Assembly (NCBI RefSeq): GCF_003932895.1
Contig: NZ_RQYW01000002.1
Span: 62,001 to 126,000 of the forward strand
DNA length: 64,000 nt
Origin: Leptotrichia sp. OH3620_COT-345
GTDB taxonomy: Bacteria > Fusobacteriota > Fusobacteriia > Fusobacteriales > Leptotrichiaceae
Direction: 5' to 3'
Shown here: positions 24,637 to 33,950 of the stretch, one piece after another
How the letters are laid out: each line of letters begins with the position of its first letter
Numbering within the stretch: the stretch's first letter is position 1
The notes under the pieces: model-generated
Told to the model about the DNA's origin: nothing
Database searches by the model: none
The model's input: the letters and a program-made list of their open reading frames with translations, nothing else
Translations under genes and position numbers: made by a program

Positions 24637-26505
24637 TTAAACCTCCATTATTATAGGAAGAATTATCGGTTCCCTATCTGTTTTTTTATTTAAAAATTCT
24701 CCCACTTTAATTCTTAATCTCTGTTTTATTTTACCTATTTCTTTAATTCCCTGAGTTTCCATATTTTCAAGCTCAAGTTTTATAAGCTCTTTCGTTTCGG
24801 ACAATAAACTTTCCGCATCTTTATTATATACAAATCCCCTTGTTACAAGCTCTATCTGTTTATTGAAATTCCCTGTTTTATATTGGGAAACTGATATTAT
24901 GACAATTCCGTCATCAGCCAGATTCTGTCTATCTTTCAGCACTGCATTCCCTATATCTCCTATGCCGAAACCGTCTATTAATGTAACCCCGCTCGGTACT
25001 TTCCCTACAGATTTGAAACTTGTCTTTGACAGCTCAATTTTCATTCCGTTTTCCGCAAGTATTATGTTCTGTGGTGATAAACCTACCGATTCTGCAGATT
25101 CCTTATGTTTTTTAAGCATTACATATTCTCCATGAACAGGCATAAAAAACTTAGGTTTTACAAGGTTTATCAATAATTTTTGTTCTTCCTGACACCCGTG
25201 TCCTGAAACATGTATTCCTATTCCTTTTTCAAATACTACATTCGCATGCCTTTTCAGTAACTGATTTATATTCTTATACGCAGCTTTTTCGTTTCCCGGT
25301 ATAGGACTTGCAGATATTACTACCGTATCTCCTTCTCTTAAAGAAATATATTTATGTGATCCGTTAGCTATCCTTGACAGTGCTGCAAGGGGTTCTCCCT
25401 GAGTTCCTGTACATAAAATAAGCACTTTATTTGCAGGCAGTGTTTCAACTTTATCTATATCTATCATTATCCCTTTCGGTATTTTTAGATATCCCAAGTT
25501 TGAACATATTTCAAATATTTTTACCATACTTCTTCCGTCAATGGCTATTTTTCTATTATTTTTTTCAGCTATATATATTATCTGTTGTAATCTATGTACA
25601 TGCGATGCAAAAGCTGCAAGTATTATTCTACCGTTTGCCTTTGCAAATTCTTCTTTTAAACTTTCTCCGACAGTTCTCTCCGACAATGTAAATCCGGGTA
25701 TTTGAGCATTTGTACTGTCTGAAAGCAAAAGATCCACACCTTCTTCTCCCAGCTGTGCAAATCTTCCAAAATCAAATCCTTCTCCGTCCACAGGAGTTAA
25801 ATCTACTTTAAAATCCCCTGAATGTATTACAGTAGCTGCAGGAGTTTTTATACATATAGCATAACAATCCGCTATACTATGTGTCACGCTTATAAATTCC
25901 ACTGTGAAATATTTTGAGATTTTCAGTATACTTCTTCCTTTTATTATTTTTTCTTTGGGAAGTTTTGCATCTTTCTTTTCAAATTTTGCTTTTGCCAACT
26001 CCAATGTCAGCCTTCCTCCATACATGGGAATATCTTCTGTACCGAGTTTTTGGTACAAATAAGGAATCGCTCCTATATGGTCTTCATGCCCGTGAGTTAA
26101 AAGAAGACCCTTTATTTTTTCCCTGTTGCTTTCCAAATATGAAAAGTCCGGAATTATGACATCTATTCCCAAATGTTCATCTTCAGGAAAAGTAAGACCC
26201 GCATCTACTATAATTATTTCATCTTTATATTGAAATGCAGTCATGTTTTTTCCTATTTCCTCTACTCCTCCTAAAGGAATAATATACATTTTTTCTTCTC
26301 TTTTTTTACTTTCATTTTTCGCATTTATCCCGTCTGTCTTATCCGGGAAAAATTGTGAATTATTTGTTTCGTTTAAACGCCCTTCATAATTCTGTCCACT
26401 GTTCTGAATTTTTGTTCTTGTTTTATTCAGTAGACTTCTTGAATAATCTCTTTTAAAAGGATAATCTGCTTTTTCATTTCCTTTTTTATTTTCTTTTTCC
26501 GACAT
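24637..26505 (-). CDS. rnj: Ribonuclease J
   Basis: Metallo-beta-lactamase/beta-CASP nuclease for mRNA decay and RNA maturation, with 5'-exonuclease and endonuclease activity. After YIIPLGGVEEIGKN come the zinc motif LTHGHEDHIGAIPYL, the His in HSIADCYAI, HSGDFKVD, the beta-CASP motifs SDSTNA and ASHVHR, and HVSGHG with PVHGEY. The C-terminal third carries the dimerisation domain. At 622 residues it is longer than usual (about 555) because of a 70-residue polar, low-complexity N-terminal extension rich in Lys, Asn and Glu before the conserved start. The annotated ATG has a good ribosome binding site (GGAGGTCG), so the extension appears real. Confidence 0.93.
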   Translation of the reverse strand: MSEKENKKGNEKADYPFKRDYSRSLLNKTRTKIQNSGQNYEGRLNETNNSQFFPDKTDGINAKNESKKREEKMYIIPLGGVEEIGKNMTAFQYKDEIIIVDAGLTFPEDEHLGIDVIIPDFSYLESNREKIKGLLLTHGHEDHIGAIPYLYQKLGTEDIPMYGGRLTLELAKAKFEKKDAKLPKEKIIKGRSILKISKYFTVEFISVTHSIADCYAICIKTPAATVIHSGDFKVDLTPVDGEGFDFGRFAQLGEEGVDLLLSDSTNAQIPGFTLSERTVGESLKEEFAKANGRIILAAFASHVHRLQQIIYIAEKNNRKIAIDGRSMVKIFEICSNLGYLKIPKGIMIDIDKVETLPANKVLILCTGTQGEPLAALSRIANGSHKYISLREGDTVVISASPIPGNEKAAYKNINQLLKRHANVVFEKGIGIHVSGHGCQEEQKLLINLVKPKFFMPVHGEYVMLKKHKESAESVGLSPQNIILAENGMKIELSKTSFKSVGKVPSGVTLIDGFGIGDIGNAVLKDRQNLADDGIVIISVSQYKTGNFNKQIELVTRGFVYNKDAESLLSETKELIKLELENMETQGIKEIGKIKQRLRIKVGEFLNKKTDREPIILPIIMEV

Positions 26506-26539
26506 TCAACGACCTCCTTTTCTTTATTTAATATTATTT

Positions 26540-28498
26540 TTATCTTTTTCTTCTTTTTCTTTTTTTCCCTGTTGTCCCGCCGATATTTTCTTCTTTTGCA
26601 TTTAATGAAATATTCTTTTTCAGTTCATACTTGTCCCGGTATCTTTCTATAAATGTCCTTGCCATCTGTCCTGACACTATTCCTCCGTATCCTGCACCTT
26701 CTACTATAGACACAAAAACTATCTCAGGATTATCTGACGGGAAATATCCTGCTATCCATGAATGATGATCTCTAAATCCTGTATTCTGTGCAGTTCCTGT
26801 TTTAGCTGAAACAGGATAATTAGGTATATACAATATTCTTGCCGTTCCTCCATGCGAGTTTACAGGAAGCTTCAAGGCATTCTGCATAAGTTTCAGATTT
26901 TTCTCACTTACATTTGCTTTTCTTGATATTTTAGGCTCATTTATTTCAACTTTTCCGTCATAAGAGACAAATTTATCCACAATAGTAGGTTTCATCATAA
27001 CACCGTTATTAGCTATAATCTGATAAGATGAAGCCACCTGTATAGGGGTCATCAAAACATAACCCTGACCGATCGACATATTTATAAGGTCCCCGGGTAA
27101 CCATACCTGTTCCTGTTTCTTTTTAAACCTTTTCTTTTTCCATTCAGGTGTAGGCAATACTCCTGCCTGTTCTCCGGGAATATCTATTCCTGTTTTCTCT
27201 CCTACTCCGAATTCCTTTGCATATTTTATTATGTTATCTTTTCCTGCCCTCTGGGAAAAAATATAATAATACGTGTTTACGGAATACTCTATTGATTTAT
27301 TAAAATTCGTAATTCCGTATCCCCGACTGCTTGAATCTCTAAAAATAAGTTTTCCGAACTTATACTGTCCTGTAGACATTACAGTATCATAAGGAGATAT
27401 TCCTGATTCCAGTATTCCGATACCTGTTATAGCTTTAAAAGTGGAGCCCGGAGGATACAGTCCTGCAATACCTTTATTTACAAGAGGTTTTGCTTTAGAA
27501 TTAACAAGCTCATTCCATTGATCATCCGGAATTCTTGAACTGAGAAGATTCAGGCTTATTTCAGGATTGCTTACGAATGTTATGATTTTCCCCGTCTTTG
27601 CCTCCATAGCAATAAATACTCCGCTTTTCCCTGCAAAAGCATTTGTCATATGCTTCTGTAAATCCAAATCAATTGATAAATATATACTTTTTCCTGTAAC
27701 ACTGGAAATGTCTTTTATTTTCTTTATTACATTACCGTGAACATCGACTTCAACTTCTTCTACTCCATCCTGACCTTTCATCTGTTTGTCGTATTCTTTT
27801 TCTACACCTTTTTTCCCGATAAGATCATCGTTCTGATACCCTTCTTTTTTCAATTCGTTATACTCTTTCTCACTTATAGGCTTTACATTTCCTATTGCAT
27901 GCGAAGCGATACTATCTTCAGGATAGTATCGCTTATTATATTCAACTATATCTATTCTGTTATTTTTTATTTTTTCTATCGCTTTTAATGCAATATTCTT
28001 ATCTAAATCTTCTATAACAAGAATAACCTTATCGGTTCCCATACGGGGTTGTTTGTTAAATCTTGTTATAATATAGTCAATTGTATATCCTGTTATTTCA
28101 TTTATTTTCTGTATGTCTTCTATTGTTTCTCTTATTTTTTGAGCTCTCTGTTTTTTTTCGCGAGAAAGTCTTTCTTCTATACGCTCTTTATCATAACTCT
28201 GAATTTCCCTAAGAAGTGCTATATCACTGCTTGATAACTGTTTAGTATCAATGTGTATAAGCTTGTATCCCGTTGTATTTTTAGCAAGTAGTCTCCCTTC
28301 TCTATCATATATTTCTCCTCTTGTAGCCTTAATAATATTTGTCCTTATCCTATTCTGCAATGCCCGCTCTTCATAAGTCGATGCATTTAATATTTGAAGT
28401 GAAAAAAGTCTTGCTATCAAAATGGAAAAAATCAATCCTACTGCCAATATGAACGTCACGTATCTGGGGTTTTTCTCTTCTTTATCCAATTCTCTCAT
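26540..28498 (-). CDS. mrdA: Penicillin-binding protein 2 (transpeptidase)
   Basis: Monofunctional class B PBP that cross-links peptidoglycan during cell elongation. One N-terminal membrane span (about residues 15-33) is followed by the dimerisation domain (NRIRTNIIKATRGEIYDREG). The transpeptidase domain has the active Ser in GSTFKAI, the second motif SVNTYYYI and the third motif KTGTAQNT. Length (652) and the DLINMSIGQGYVLMTPIQVA block agree with MrdA rather than FtsI. Its usual partners mreC, mreD and rodA are not beside it. The C-terminus is a basic tail (TGKKRKRRKR). Confidence 0.92.
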   Translation of the reverse strand: MRELDKEEKNPRYVTFILAVGLIFSILIARLFSLQILNASTYEERALQNRIRTNIIKATRGEIYDREGRLLAKNTTGYKLIHIDTKQLSSSDIALLREIQSYDKERIEERLSREKKQRAQKIRETIEDIQKINEITGYTIDYIITRFNKQPRMGTDKVILVIEDLDKNIALKAIEKIKNNRIDIVEYNKRYYPEDSIASHAIGNVKPISEKEYNELKKEGYQNDDLIGKKGVEKEYDKQMKGQDGVEEVEVDVHGNVIKKIKDISSVTGKSIYLSIDLDLQKHMTNAFAGKSGVFIAMEAKTGKIITFVSNPEISLNLLSSRIPDDQWNELVNSKAKPLVNKGIAGLYPPGSTFKAITGIGILESGISPYDTVMSTGQYKFGKLIFRDSSSRGYGITNFNKSIEYSVNTYYYIFSQRAGKDNIIKYAKEFGVGEKTGIDIPGEQAGVLPTPEWKKKRFKKKQEQVWLPGDLINMSIGQGYVLMTPIQVASSYQIIANNGVMMKPTIVDKFVSYDGKVEINEPKISRKANVSEKNLKLMQNALKLPVNSHGGTARILYIPNYPVSAKTGTAQNTGFRDHHSWIAGYFPSDNPEIVFVSIVEGAGYGGIVSGQMARTFIERYRDKYELKKNISLNAKEENIGGTTGKKRKRRKR

Positions 28499-28523
28499 AA
28501 TTTTTCTCTTTACTCCCTGTTCC

Positions 28524-28868
28524 CTAAATTACACTGCCTTCCTCGTTCACACCTTCATAAAATTCATCCAGCTGATAATACTCTCTGGCATCTTTACTGA
28601 ATATACTTATTATTATATCTCCCAAATCTATAAGAACCCAGTTACATTCCTCCAGACCTTCTATACTCCTTATATTTTCAGAACTCTTTTTTATATCATT
28701 GGCTATAGCTTCAATATTTCTTGAAGAACTTCCCGTACATAATATGGAGTAATCAAAAAATGGAGATTTCCCCTGCATGTCAAATACTTTAATATCCTGA
28801 CCTTTCTTATCTTCAATTATAGATATAATTGAAGCGATTTCTTTCTGCAATTCGCTACTTTCTTTCAT
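28524..28868 (-). CDS. rsfS: Ribosomal silencing factor RsfS
   Basis: Binds protein L14 of the large subunit and blocks subunit joining when nutrients are short. The 114 residues show the family pattern: EIASIISIIEDKKGQDIKVF, then FDYSILCTGSSSRNIEAIA, NWVLIDLGDIIISIFS and REYYQLDEFYEG. It stands between the LytR_C lipoprotein gene and mrdA on the minus strand, 25 and 29 bases from each, which suggests one transcript. Confidence 0.93.
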   Translation of the reverse strand: MKESSELQKEIASIISIIEDKKGQDIKVFDMQGKSPFFDYSILCTGSSSRNIEAIANDIKKSSENIRSIEGLEECNWVLIDLGDIIISIFSKDAREYYQLDEFYEGVNEEGSVI

Positions 28869-28897
28869 TTTACCTTCCTTTTATTGAAATTTCGTTT

Positions 28898-29902
28898 TTA
28901 ATTTTTTGATATAACTGTTATTTTACCGTTTATTTCATTATCAGCTATTAATTTTACTCCTCCTCCGATACTTTTTGCAATCAACTTAGCGGTATAAATA
29001 TCTGCAGGATTATAAATAACTTTTATATCATTTATACTGTCTAACTTTTCCCCTTTAAATTCAGACGTTTTAACTGTTTTCGGTTTATATCCCTGTATTT
29101 TTTCTGACACTGCGGATTCATTCCCTAAAGTTAATATTTCCACAGGAAAATTTATCTGAGCATCATTTCCTGTTATTATTATAAAATCCGCTTCAGGTTT
29201 TACATTATTATCTTCAAATACTTTTACATATTTCAACCCTGTCTCACTGACAATAGCTTCAACTTCGGTTTCATTAAGTTTTCGGACTACAACATAATTC
29301 ATTACTTCAGGCTTAGTATAATTTTCGGCATTATATTCCAGTCCAAATTTTGCTTTTAATTTTTCTCCGATATTTTTTGCAAATCCGTCAATGCCATTGG
29401 CATTAAGCACTTCTATCTTTTTCCCTTTCAGTGTTTCTTCAGGATTAATATTCACAACCGTTTCTTCCTTTTCTTCTTCAGCTCTTCCCTTATCATTTCC
29501 TTGAGGTAATGCAACAATTATTTTTTCAAACTTTATACTGTCCACATGTTTCTCACTCCCCACCGTTGTCACAGGAATCGAAACACTTCCGACAGGTTGT
29601 TCATTTTCAGTTATATATTTTATTCCTGAAGGAAAATATTTATTCAGATCATTTAACAGTTCCGCTTTATTCAGCACTCCTATATTCAGCTGTTTAAGTA
29701 TTCCGGTTGTAAAATACTGCTCTACTTTTTTTGTTTTTGTCAAATATAAGTCTTTAGGCAATTCAAAAGTATTTCCATTATAGTAGACATAGTATTTATC
29801 TCCTGTTCGAAATATTCTGTTTTCACTTTTTAAAGTTTCCGTATTTTCAAAACATGAAATAAAAAACAGTAAACTTATCATTACTAATAAAATCTTTTTC
29901 AT
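28898..29902 (-). CDS. Lipoprotein with a LytR_C domain
   Basis: The product (334 residues) begins with a lipoprotein signal (ISLLFFISC, Cys near residue 17). A polar region of about 140 residues leads to a LytR_C-like domain (KIEVLNANGIDGFAKNIGEK, followed by VMNYVVVRK), and a second, weaker copy may lie at about 265-330 (IKVIYNPADIYTAKLIAKSI). In Firmicutes this domain ends LytR-CpsA-Psr wall-polymer ligases, but the catalytic LCP part is absent, so it probably binds envelope polymers rather than acting as an enzyme. The mtaB stop overlaps its start by four bases. rsfS follows at 29 bases, as LytR_C genes often do. Confidence 0.72.
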   Translation of the reverse strand: MKKILLVMISLLFFISCFENTETLKSENRIFRTGDKYYVYYNGNTFELPKDLYLTKTKKVEQYFTTGILKQLNIGVLNKAELLNDLNKYFPSGIKYITENEQPVGSVSIPVTTVGSEKHVDSIKFEKIIVALPQGNDKGRAEEEKEETVVNINPEETLKGKKIEVLNANGIDGFAKNIGEKLKAKFGLEYNAENYTKPEVMNYVVVRKLNETEVEAIVSETGLKYVKVFEDNNVKPEADFIIITGNDAQINFPVEILTLGNESAVSEKIQGYKPKTVKTSEFKGEKLDSINDIKVIYNPADIYTAKLIAKSIGGGVKLIADNEINGKITVISKN

Positions 29903-31263
29903 ATTATATCTCCTTCTAATAGTATTCCGTCAAAATTGATTATTTCAGTATTTACCAGATCCGAAACTTTTATCTCCAGATGATTCTTTCCTTCCTTTTT
30001 CAGATTAATAAATACTCTCAAATAATTTTCGGTATAACCAAAAGCTCTGTCTTCAACTATTTCTTCAATATAAACTCTCTGTTTTGATCCTATAGTTTTT
30101 TTTCTGAATTCTGCATACTTTACATTATTCAGTTCTTCAACTTTTTTCACTCTTCTTTTTTTTTCCTGAGAGTCTATTTTCCCATCTAAGAGCATTGCTG
30201 TAGTTTTCTCTCTGTCTGAATAAGGAAATACATGTAAATCTGAAAATCCAAGTAAATCAAGATTTTTCAACGTATTTTCAAAGTTTTCCTTTTCTTCCTG
30301 AGGAAATCCTACGATTATGTCTGCGGTGAGAGAAACTTCAGGAACTTCTTTTTTTACTTTTTCAAGCACATTTACTACAAAATCGGCTTTGTAATTTCTT
30401 CTCATCAAATGTAGAATCTTGTCATCAAGTGTCTGTACAGATACATGAAGATGCGGCATAAGTTTAGGATTGTTTTTCAGCATATCCAGAAACTTATCAG
30501 TTATTGTATCGGGATAAACCGAGCTTACTCTTACCCTTTCTACGGATTTTATTGCCAATATCTTTTCAAGTATCGTATCAAAATCGGTTTTAGGCTCAAG
30601 ATCGAGACCGTATTCACTCATATTTATTCCTGTCAATACTACTTCCTTATATCCCTGTTCACCGAGATAGTTTATTTCTTCAAGAATGCTCTTTTCGTCC
30701 CTTGACCTACTAAGTCCCCTTGCATAGGGTATTTTACAATAAGAACAAAATTTTGTACAACCGTCCTGTATTTTTACAAAAGCTCTCGCTTTTTCCCTTA
30801 ATACAGTATATTTTTTTGAACTGTATTCTTTTTCATCAAATATATTGTCTACCTGATAGTGAGAGACATTTTTACTTATTATACTGAAAACATTTTCTTT
30901 TTTTGAATTTCCGATTATAAAATCAATTTCCCTCATTTCTTTCAAATCATCAAGATTTGTTTGAGCATAACATCCTGTTGCCACAACTATGGAATCAGGA
31001 TTTGTATTTTTTGCACGTCGCAACATTTTCTTGTTTTTCTTGTCTGCCACATTTGTAACTGTACATGTGTTCACAATATAAATATCCGCTTTCTGATCAA
31101 ACTCCACTTCTTTATAATTATTATCAAGAAAATCCTTTCTAATAACTTCAGTTTCATACTGATTCACTTTGCAGCCTAAAGTATAAAACGCCACTGTTTT
31201 TTCCGGATTATTTTCAATGTTTTTTATTTTTTCGTTTCCTACATTTCCGTCATTTATAGACAT
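29899..31263 (-). CDS. mtaB: tRNA t6A37 methylthiotransferase MtaB
   Basis: Radical-SAM enzyme that adds a methylthio group to N6-threonylcarbamoyladenosine 37 of tRNA. The N-terminal UPF0004 domain carries TLGCKVNQYETE and further Cys in VNTCTV and VATGCYAQ for one iron-sulfur cluster. The radical-SAM cluster motif is DGCTKFCSYCKIPYARG. A C-terminal TRAM-like part follows. The KVNQYE variant is the one that separates MtaB from MiaB and RimO. Length (454) is usual. The start overlaps the rsmE stop, and AGGAGGG stands 10 bases before it. Confidence 0.94.
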   Translation of the reverse strand: MSINDGNVGNEKIKNIENNPEKTVAFYTLGCKVNQYETEVIRKDFLDNNYKEVEFDQKADIYIVNTCTVTNVADKKNKKMLRRAKNTNPDSIVVATGCYAQTNLDDLKEMREIDFIIGNSKKENVFSIISKNVSHYQVDNIFDEKEYSSKKYTVLREKARAFVKIQDGCTKFCSYCKIPYARGLSRSRDEKSILEEINYLGEQGYKEVVLTGINMSEYGLDLEPKTDFDTILEKILAIKSVERVRVSSVYPDTITDKFLDMLKNNPKLMPHLHVSVQTLDDKILHLMRRNYKADFVVNVLEKVKKEVPEVSLTADIIVGFPQEEKENFENTLKNLDLLGFSDLHVFPYSDREKTTAMLLDGKIDSQEKKRRVKKVEELNNVKYAEFRKKTIGSKQRVYIEEIVEDRAFGYTENYLRVFINLKKEGKNHLEIKVSDLVNTEIINFDGILLEGDII

Positions 31264-31957
31264 TTGCCAATATCCCTCCTATGACAATTGCCGCTGTTTC
31301 CGCTCTCAGTATTCTTTTTCCGAGACTGATTTCCACAGCTCCTGTTTTTTTCAGAAAATCAGCCTCCTCAAGACTTATTCCGCCTTCAGGACCTATTATG
31401 TAAAGAATATTTTTATCATTTTTATTTATTGCTTCAACTAATGATACAGACTCATCACTTTTTTCATAAGCGTAAAAAATTCTATCATATAATTCATAGT
31501 TTATGCTTTGTAACTCTGTAACAGGAGATATTTCTGTAAACTTTACACCTCTACACTGTTTTAATGCTTCTTTTACAATAACATCCCATTTTTCCTTTTT
31601 CTGATTTATTTTTACCACTACACGCTCTGTCTGAATAGGGATTATTTTATTTATTCCAATTTCAGTCAGTTTTTTTATTGCCATATTCATTTTTTCATTT
31701 TTCAAAATACCGATTGCAGCATCTATGTTAACATTCAGCGAATAATTATCCTCATTTTTTTTTATTATTTTTAGTTTTACTTCCTTTTTCGAGATTTCTG
31801 TTATTTCAGTTATGTATTCAAATTCTCCATCCACTGTCCTCACATTATCTCCGATATCCAGTCTGAACACATTCCGCATATGATTCACATCTGAACTGTT
31901 GTTTATTATAATAATATTTCCATTTATATTTTCCTTATCACTTATAACTGTGAACAA
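31250..31957 (-). CDS. rsmE: 16S rRNA (uracil-1498 N3) methyltransferase RsmE
   Basis: SPOUT-class methyltransferase acting on U1498 of 16S rRNA. The N-terminal PUA-like part has NHMRNVFRLDIGD, and the knot region has YIIGPEGGISLEEADFL and SLGKRILRAETAAI, which bind SAM. Length is 235 residues. ruvB lies 22 bases upstream, and the mtaB start overlaps its last codons. Confidence 0.93.
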   Translation of the reverse strand: MFTVISDKENINGNIIIINNSSDVNHMRNVFRLDIGDNVRTVDGEFEYITEITEISKKEVKLKIIKKNEDNYSLNVNIDAAIGILKNEKMNMAIKKLTEIGINKIIPIQTERVVVKINQKKEKWDVIVKEALKQCRGVKFTEISPVTELQSINYELYDRIFYAYEKSDESVSLVEAINKNDKNILYIIGPEGGISLEEADFLKKTGAVEISLGKRILRAETAAIVIGGILANVYK

Positions 31958-31978
31958 GTTAATGCACCTCGATTAATT

Positions 31979-33046
31979 TTATTCAGATTTTTCTTTTTCA
32001 AACAGTGTATTTTCATAACCCTCTTCTATTCTGTTATCAGTTTTTTTATCCAAGATTTTCTCCAATCCCAAATGTCTGTATCCATGTTCAGTAACTACAC
32101 GTCCTCTCTGGGTTCTTTTTATATAACCTATTTTTACAAGATAAGGCTCATAAACTTCTTCTATTGTCCTTTTATCTTCTCCAAGAAGAAGAGAAAGTGT
32201 TTCTATCCCCACAGGACCTCCATTATAAACGTTTATAATGGATTTCAGTATGTTCCTGTCAAGCTCATCAAGTCCGCTCCCATCTACTCCGAGAAGCTTT
32301 AAGATTCCGTCAACACTTTTTTTATCAAGTATTCCTTTTCCTTCTACAAGAGCGTAATCCCTTGCCCTTTTAAAAAGTCTGTTCGCTATTCTCGGTGTTC
32401 CTCTGCTCCTTTTAGCTATTTCCGTTATTCCGTCTTCTTCATAGGAAACCTGAAATATGTTTGCTCCCCGCCTTATTATCTCTTTCAATTCATCCAAACG
32501 GTAATATTCCATTCTGTGAGTTACTCCAAATCTGTCTCTTAAGGGTGTACTGAGCTGTCCCGCTTTTGTAGTAGCTCCTATAAGAGTAAATTTAGGCAGT
32601 TCTATTCTTATACTTCTCGCAGACGGTCCTTTTCCTATAAGTATGTCAAGTTCTCCGTCTTCCATTGCAGGATATAGAACTTCTTCCACAGATGTATTAA
32701 GCCGGTGAATTTCATCTATAAATAAAATATCATTTTCTTCAAGAGATGTTAAAATAGCTGCCAAATCTCCCGCTTTTTCCAATACCGGACCTGTAGTTAT
32801 TTTCAGATTGACTCCCATTTCGGTAGCAATAACTCCGGCTAAAGTAGTCTTTCCCAATCCGGGAGGTCCATAAAGAAGTATATGATCCATTGCTTCATTT
32901 CTCATTTTTGCAGCTTTTATAAAAATATTCATTTTTTCTTTTAAATCTTCCTGACCTATATACTCACTGAATGTTTTAGGTCGTAAAGTCTTCTGAATAT
33001 TGTCTTCACCTAATTCTTCAGAGGCCAATATTCTTTCATTTTCCAT
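31979..33046 (-). CDS. ruvB: Holliday junction helicase subunit RuvB
   Basis: AAA+ motor that drives branch migration of Holliday junctions with RuvA. Visible are [16 protein letters not shown], the Walker [19 protein letters not shown], Walker [11 protein letters not shown], sensor 1 [10 protein letters not shown], arginine-finger region PLRDRFGV and the C-terminal winged helix (GPVGIETLS, then [17 protein letters not shown]). Length (355) is normal. No ruvA is next to it. It lies 13 bases after the DUF445 gene, behind the same promoter. Confidence 0.96.
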   Translation of the reverse strand: MENERILASEELGEDNIQKTLRPKTFSEYIGQEDLKEKMNIFIKAAKMRNEAMDHILLYGPPGLGKTTLAGVIATEMGVNLKITTGPVLEKAGDLAAILTSLEENDILFIDEIHRLNTSVEEVLYPAMEDGELDILIGKGPSARSIRIELPKFTLIGATTKAGQLSTPLRDRFGVTHRMEYYRLDELKEIIRRGANIFQVSYEEDGITEIAKRSRGTPRIANRLFKRARDYALVEGKGILDKKSVDGILKLLGVDGSGLDELDRNILKSIINVYNGGPVGIETLSLLLGEDKRTIEEVYEPYLVKIGYIKRTQRGRVVTEHGYRHLGLEKILDKKTDNRIEEGYENTLFEKEKSE

Positions 33047-33059
33047 TAACTCTCCTCAA

Positions 33060-33698
33060 CTAAATCTGTTTTAACAGTAACATTAAAAAAAATTGGAATA
33101 CAGCTATAATTCCTCCCAAAATTCCACCTATCACTTCAATATGTTTTAATTCTTTTTTAGAAATTTTTAATATTATATTTTCTATTTCATTTAAAGAAAA
33201 ATTAGTCATTTTTTCAACCATAATTTCCTTAAAATCTATTTTTTCTTCCATTACTCTTAAAATTTCCGCAAGTATTTCTTCTTTATTTTCCAAAATCGAT
33301 TTTTTAAAATATGACTTCAATTTTTCCATTAAAGAATCATTTACCAACATTTTCAGCAGGGGATTTTTTTCAAGAATACTATTTTGAAGCTTTACCCCTA
33401 TTATTTTATCCACAAGTTCATCTATTATTTCTTCGTCCAGCTCACTTCCTTTAAATCTTTCAGCTATATCAGATACGGAAATAAGCTCCTGCTCTACAAC
33501 CCCTGCAATATTTTCTGTTATTTCATCTCTCCTTTTAGGAATAAGCCCCTGTATTTTAAAAAATAGAAAATTTACTTCTTTATAAGGTCTGAAAAGTAAT
33601 TTTATTGCGAGATAGTTTGTAAACCAACCAATTAAAATTCCCACAGATACCATTACTATAAACTGTACTGCCAAATGTTTCAATTTTCTTTCCTCCAT
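33060..33698 (-). CDS. DUF445 (YheB-like) membrane protein
   Basis: The product (212 residues) has one membrane segment at each end (about residues 10-30 and 190-208) and a long helical middle. The family block GWFTNYLAIKLLFRPYKE with GLIPKRRDEITENIAGVVEQ is intact. DUF445 proteins have no settled function; a role in the envelope is often assumed. It is the first gene behind the promoter at 33764-33792 and so heads the long transcript that includes ruvB. Confidence 0.85.
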   Translation of the reverse strand: MEERKLKHLAVQFIVMVSVGILIGWFTNYLAIKLLFRPYKEVNFLFFKIQGLIPKRRDEITENIAGVVEQELISVSDIAERFKGSELDEEIIDELVDKIIGVKLQNSILEKNPLLKMLVNDSLMEKLKSYFKKSILENKEEILAEILRVMEEKIDFKEIMVEKMTNFSLNEIENIILKISKKELKHIEVIGGILGGIIAVFQFFLMLLLKQI

Positions 33699-33763
33699 AA
33701 TTTACTTCATTTATTTTCATTTTTTTATTTTATATTTAGTACTTAAAATTACCGTTGCATTCT

Positions 33764-33792
33764 ATAATAGCACATTTACCTTTATTTTTCAA
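33764..33792 (-). promoter_or_regulatory. Promoter of the DUF445-ruvB run
   Basis: On the minus strand TTGAAA (33792-33787), a 17-base spacer and TATTAT (33769-33764), with TGC just before the -10 box. Transcription should start near 33757, about 58 bases before the DUF445 gene. Genes from here to 17863 lie close together on the same strand, so the transcript may be very long, although internal promoters are likely. Confidence 0.8.
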
Positions 33793-33837
33793 GTTAAGTT
33801 ATTATCCGTAAGAACTCATTCACATCATGAAAATATA

Positions 33838-33950
33838 TATCTGAACAATATAAGTTTGCCGTTATTCAATCATAATAAATATTTTTAAAAACTTAAAAAA
33901 CTTTGCAGTCGATAGCATTGATATATGAGCGACAACGATCTCTCATGGAA
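33838..33950 (-). repeat. Dispersed repeat family A, copy 1 (overlaps the comEC end)
   Basis: Aligns with the copies near 38.2, 41.1, 46.7 and 57.8 kb through the core TTTGCAGTCGATAGCA and the flank AATCATAATAAATATTTTT. The hairpin part is ATGAGCGA, six bases, then TCTCTCAT (33925-33946). It supplies the last 17 codons and the stop of comEC. Confidence 0.7.
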
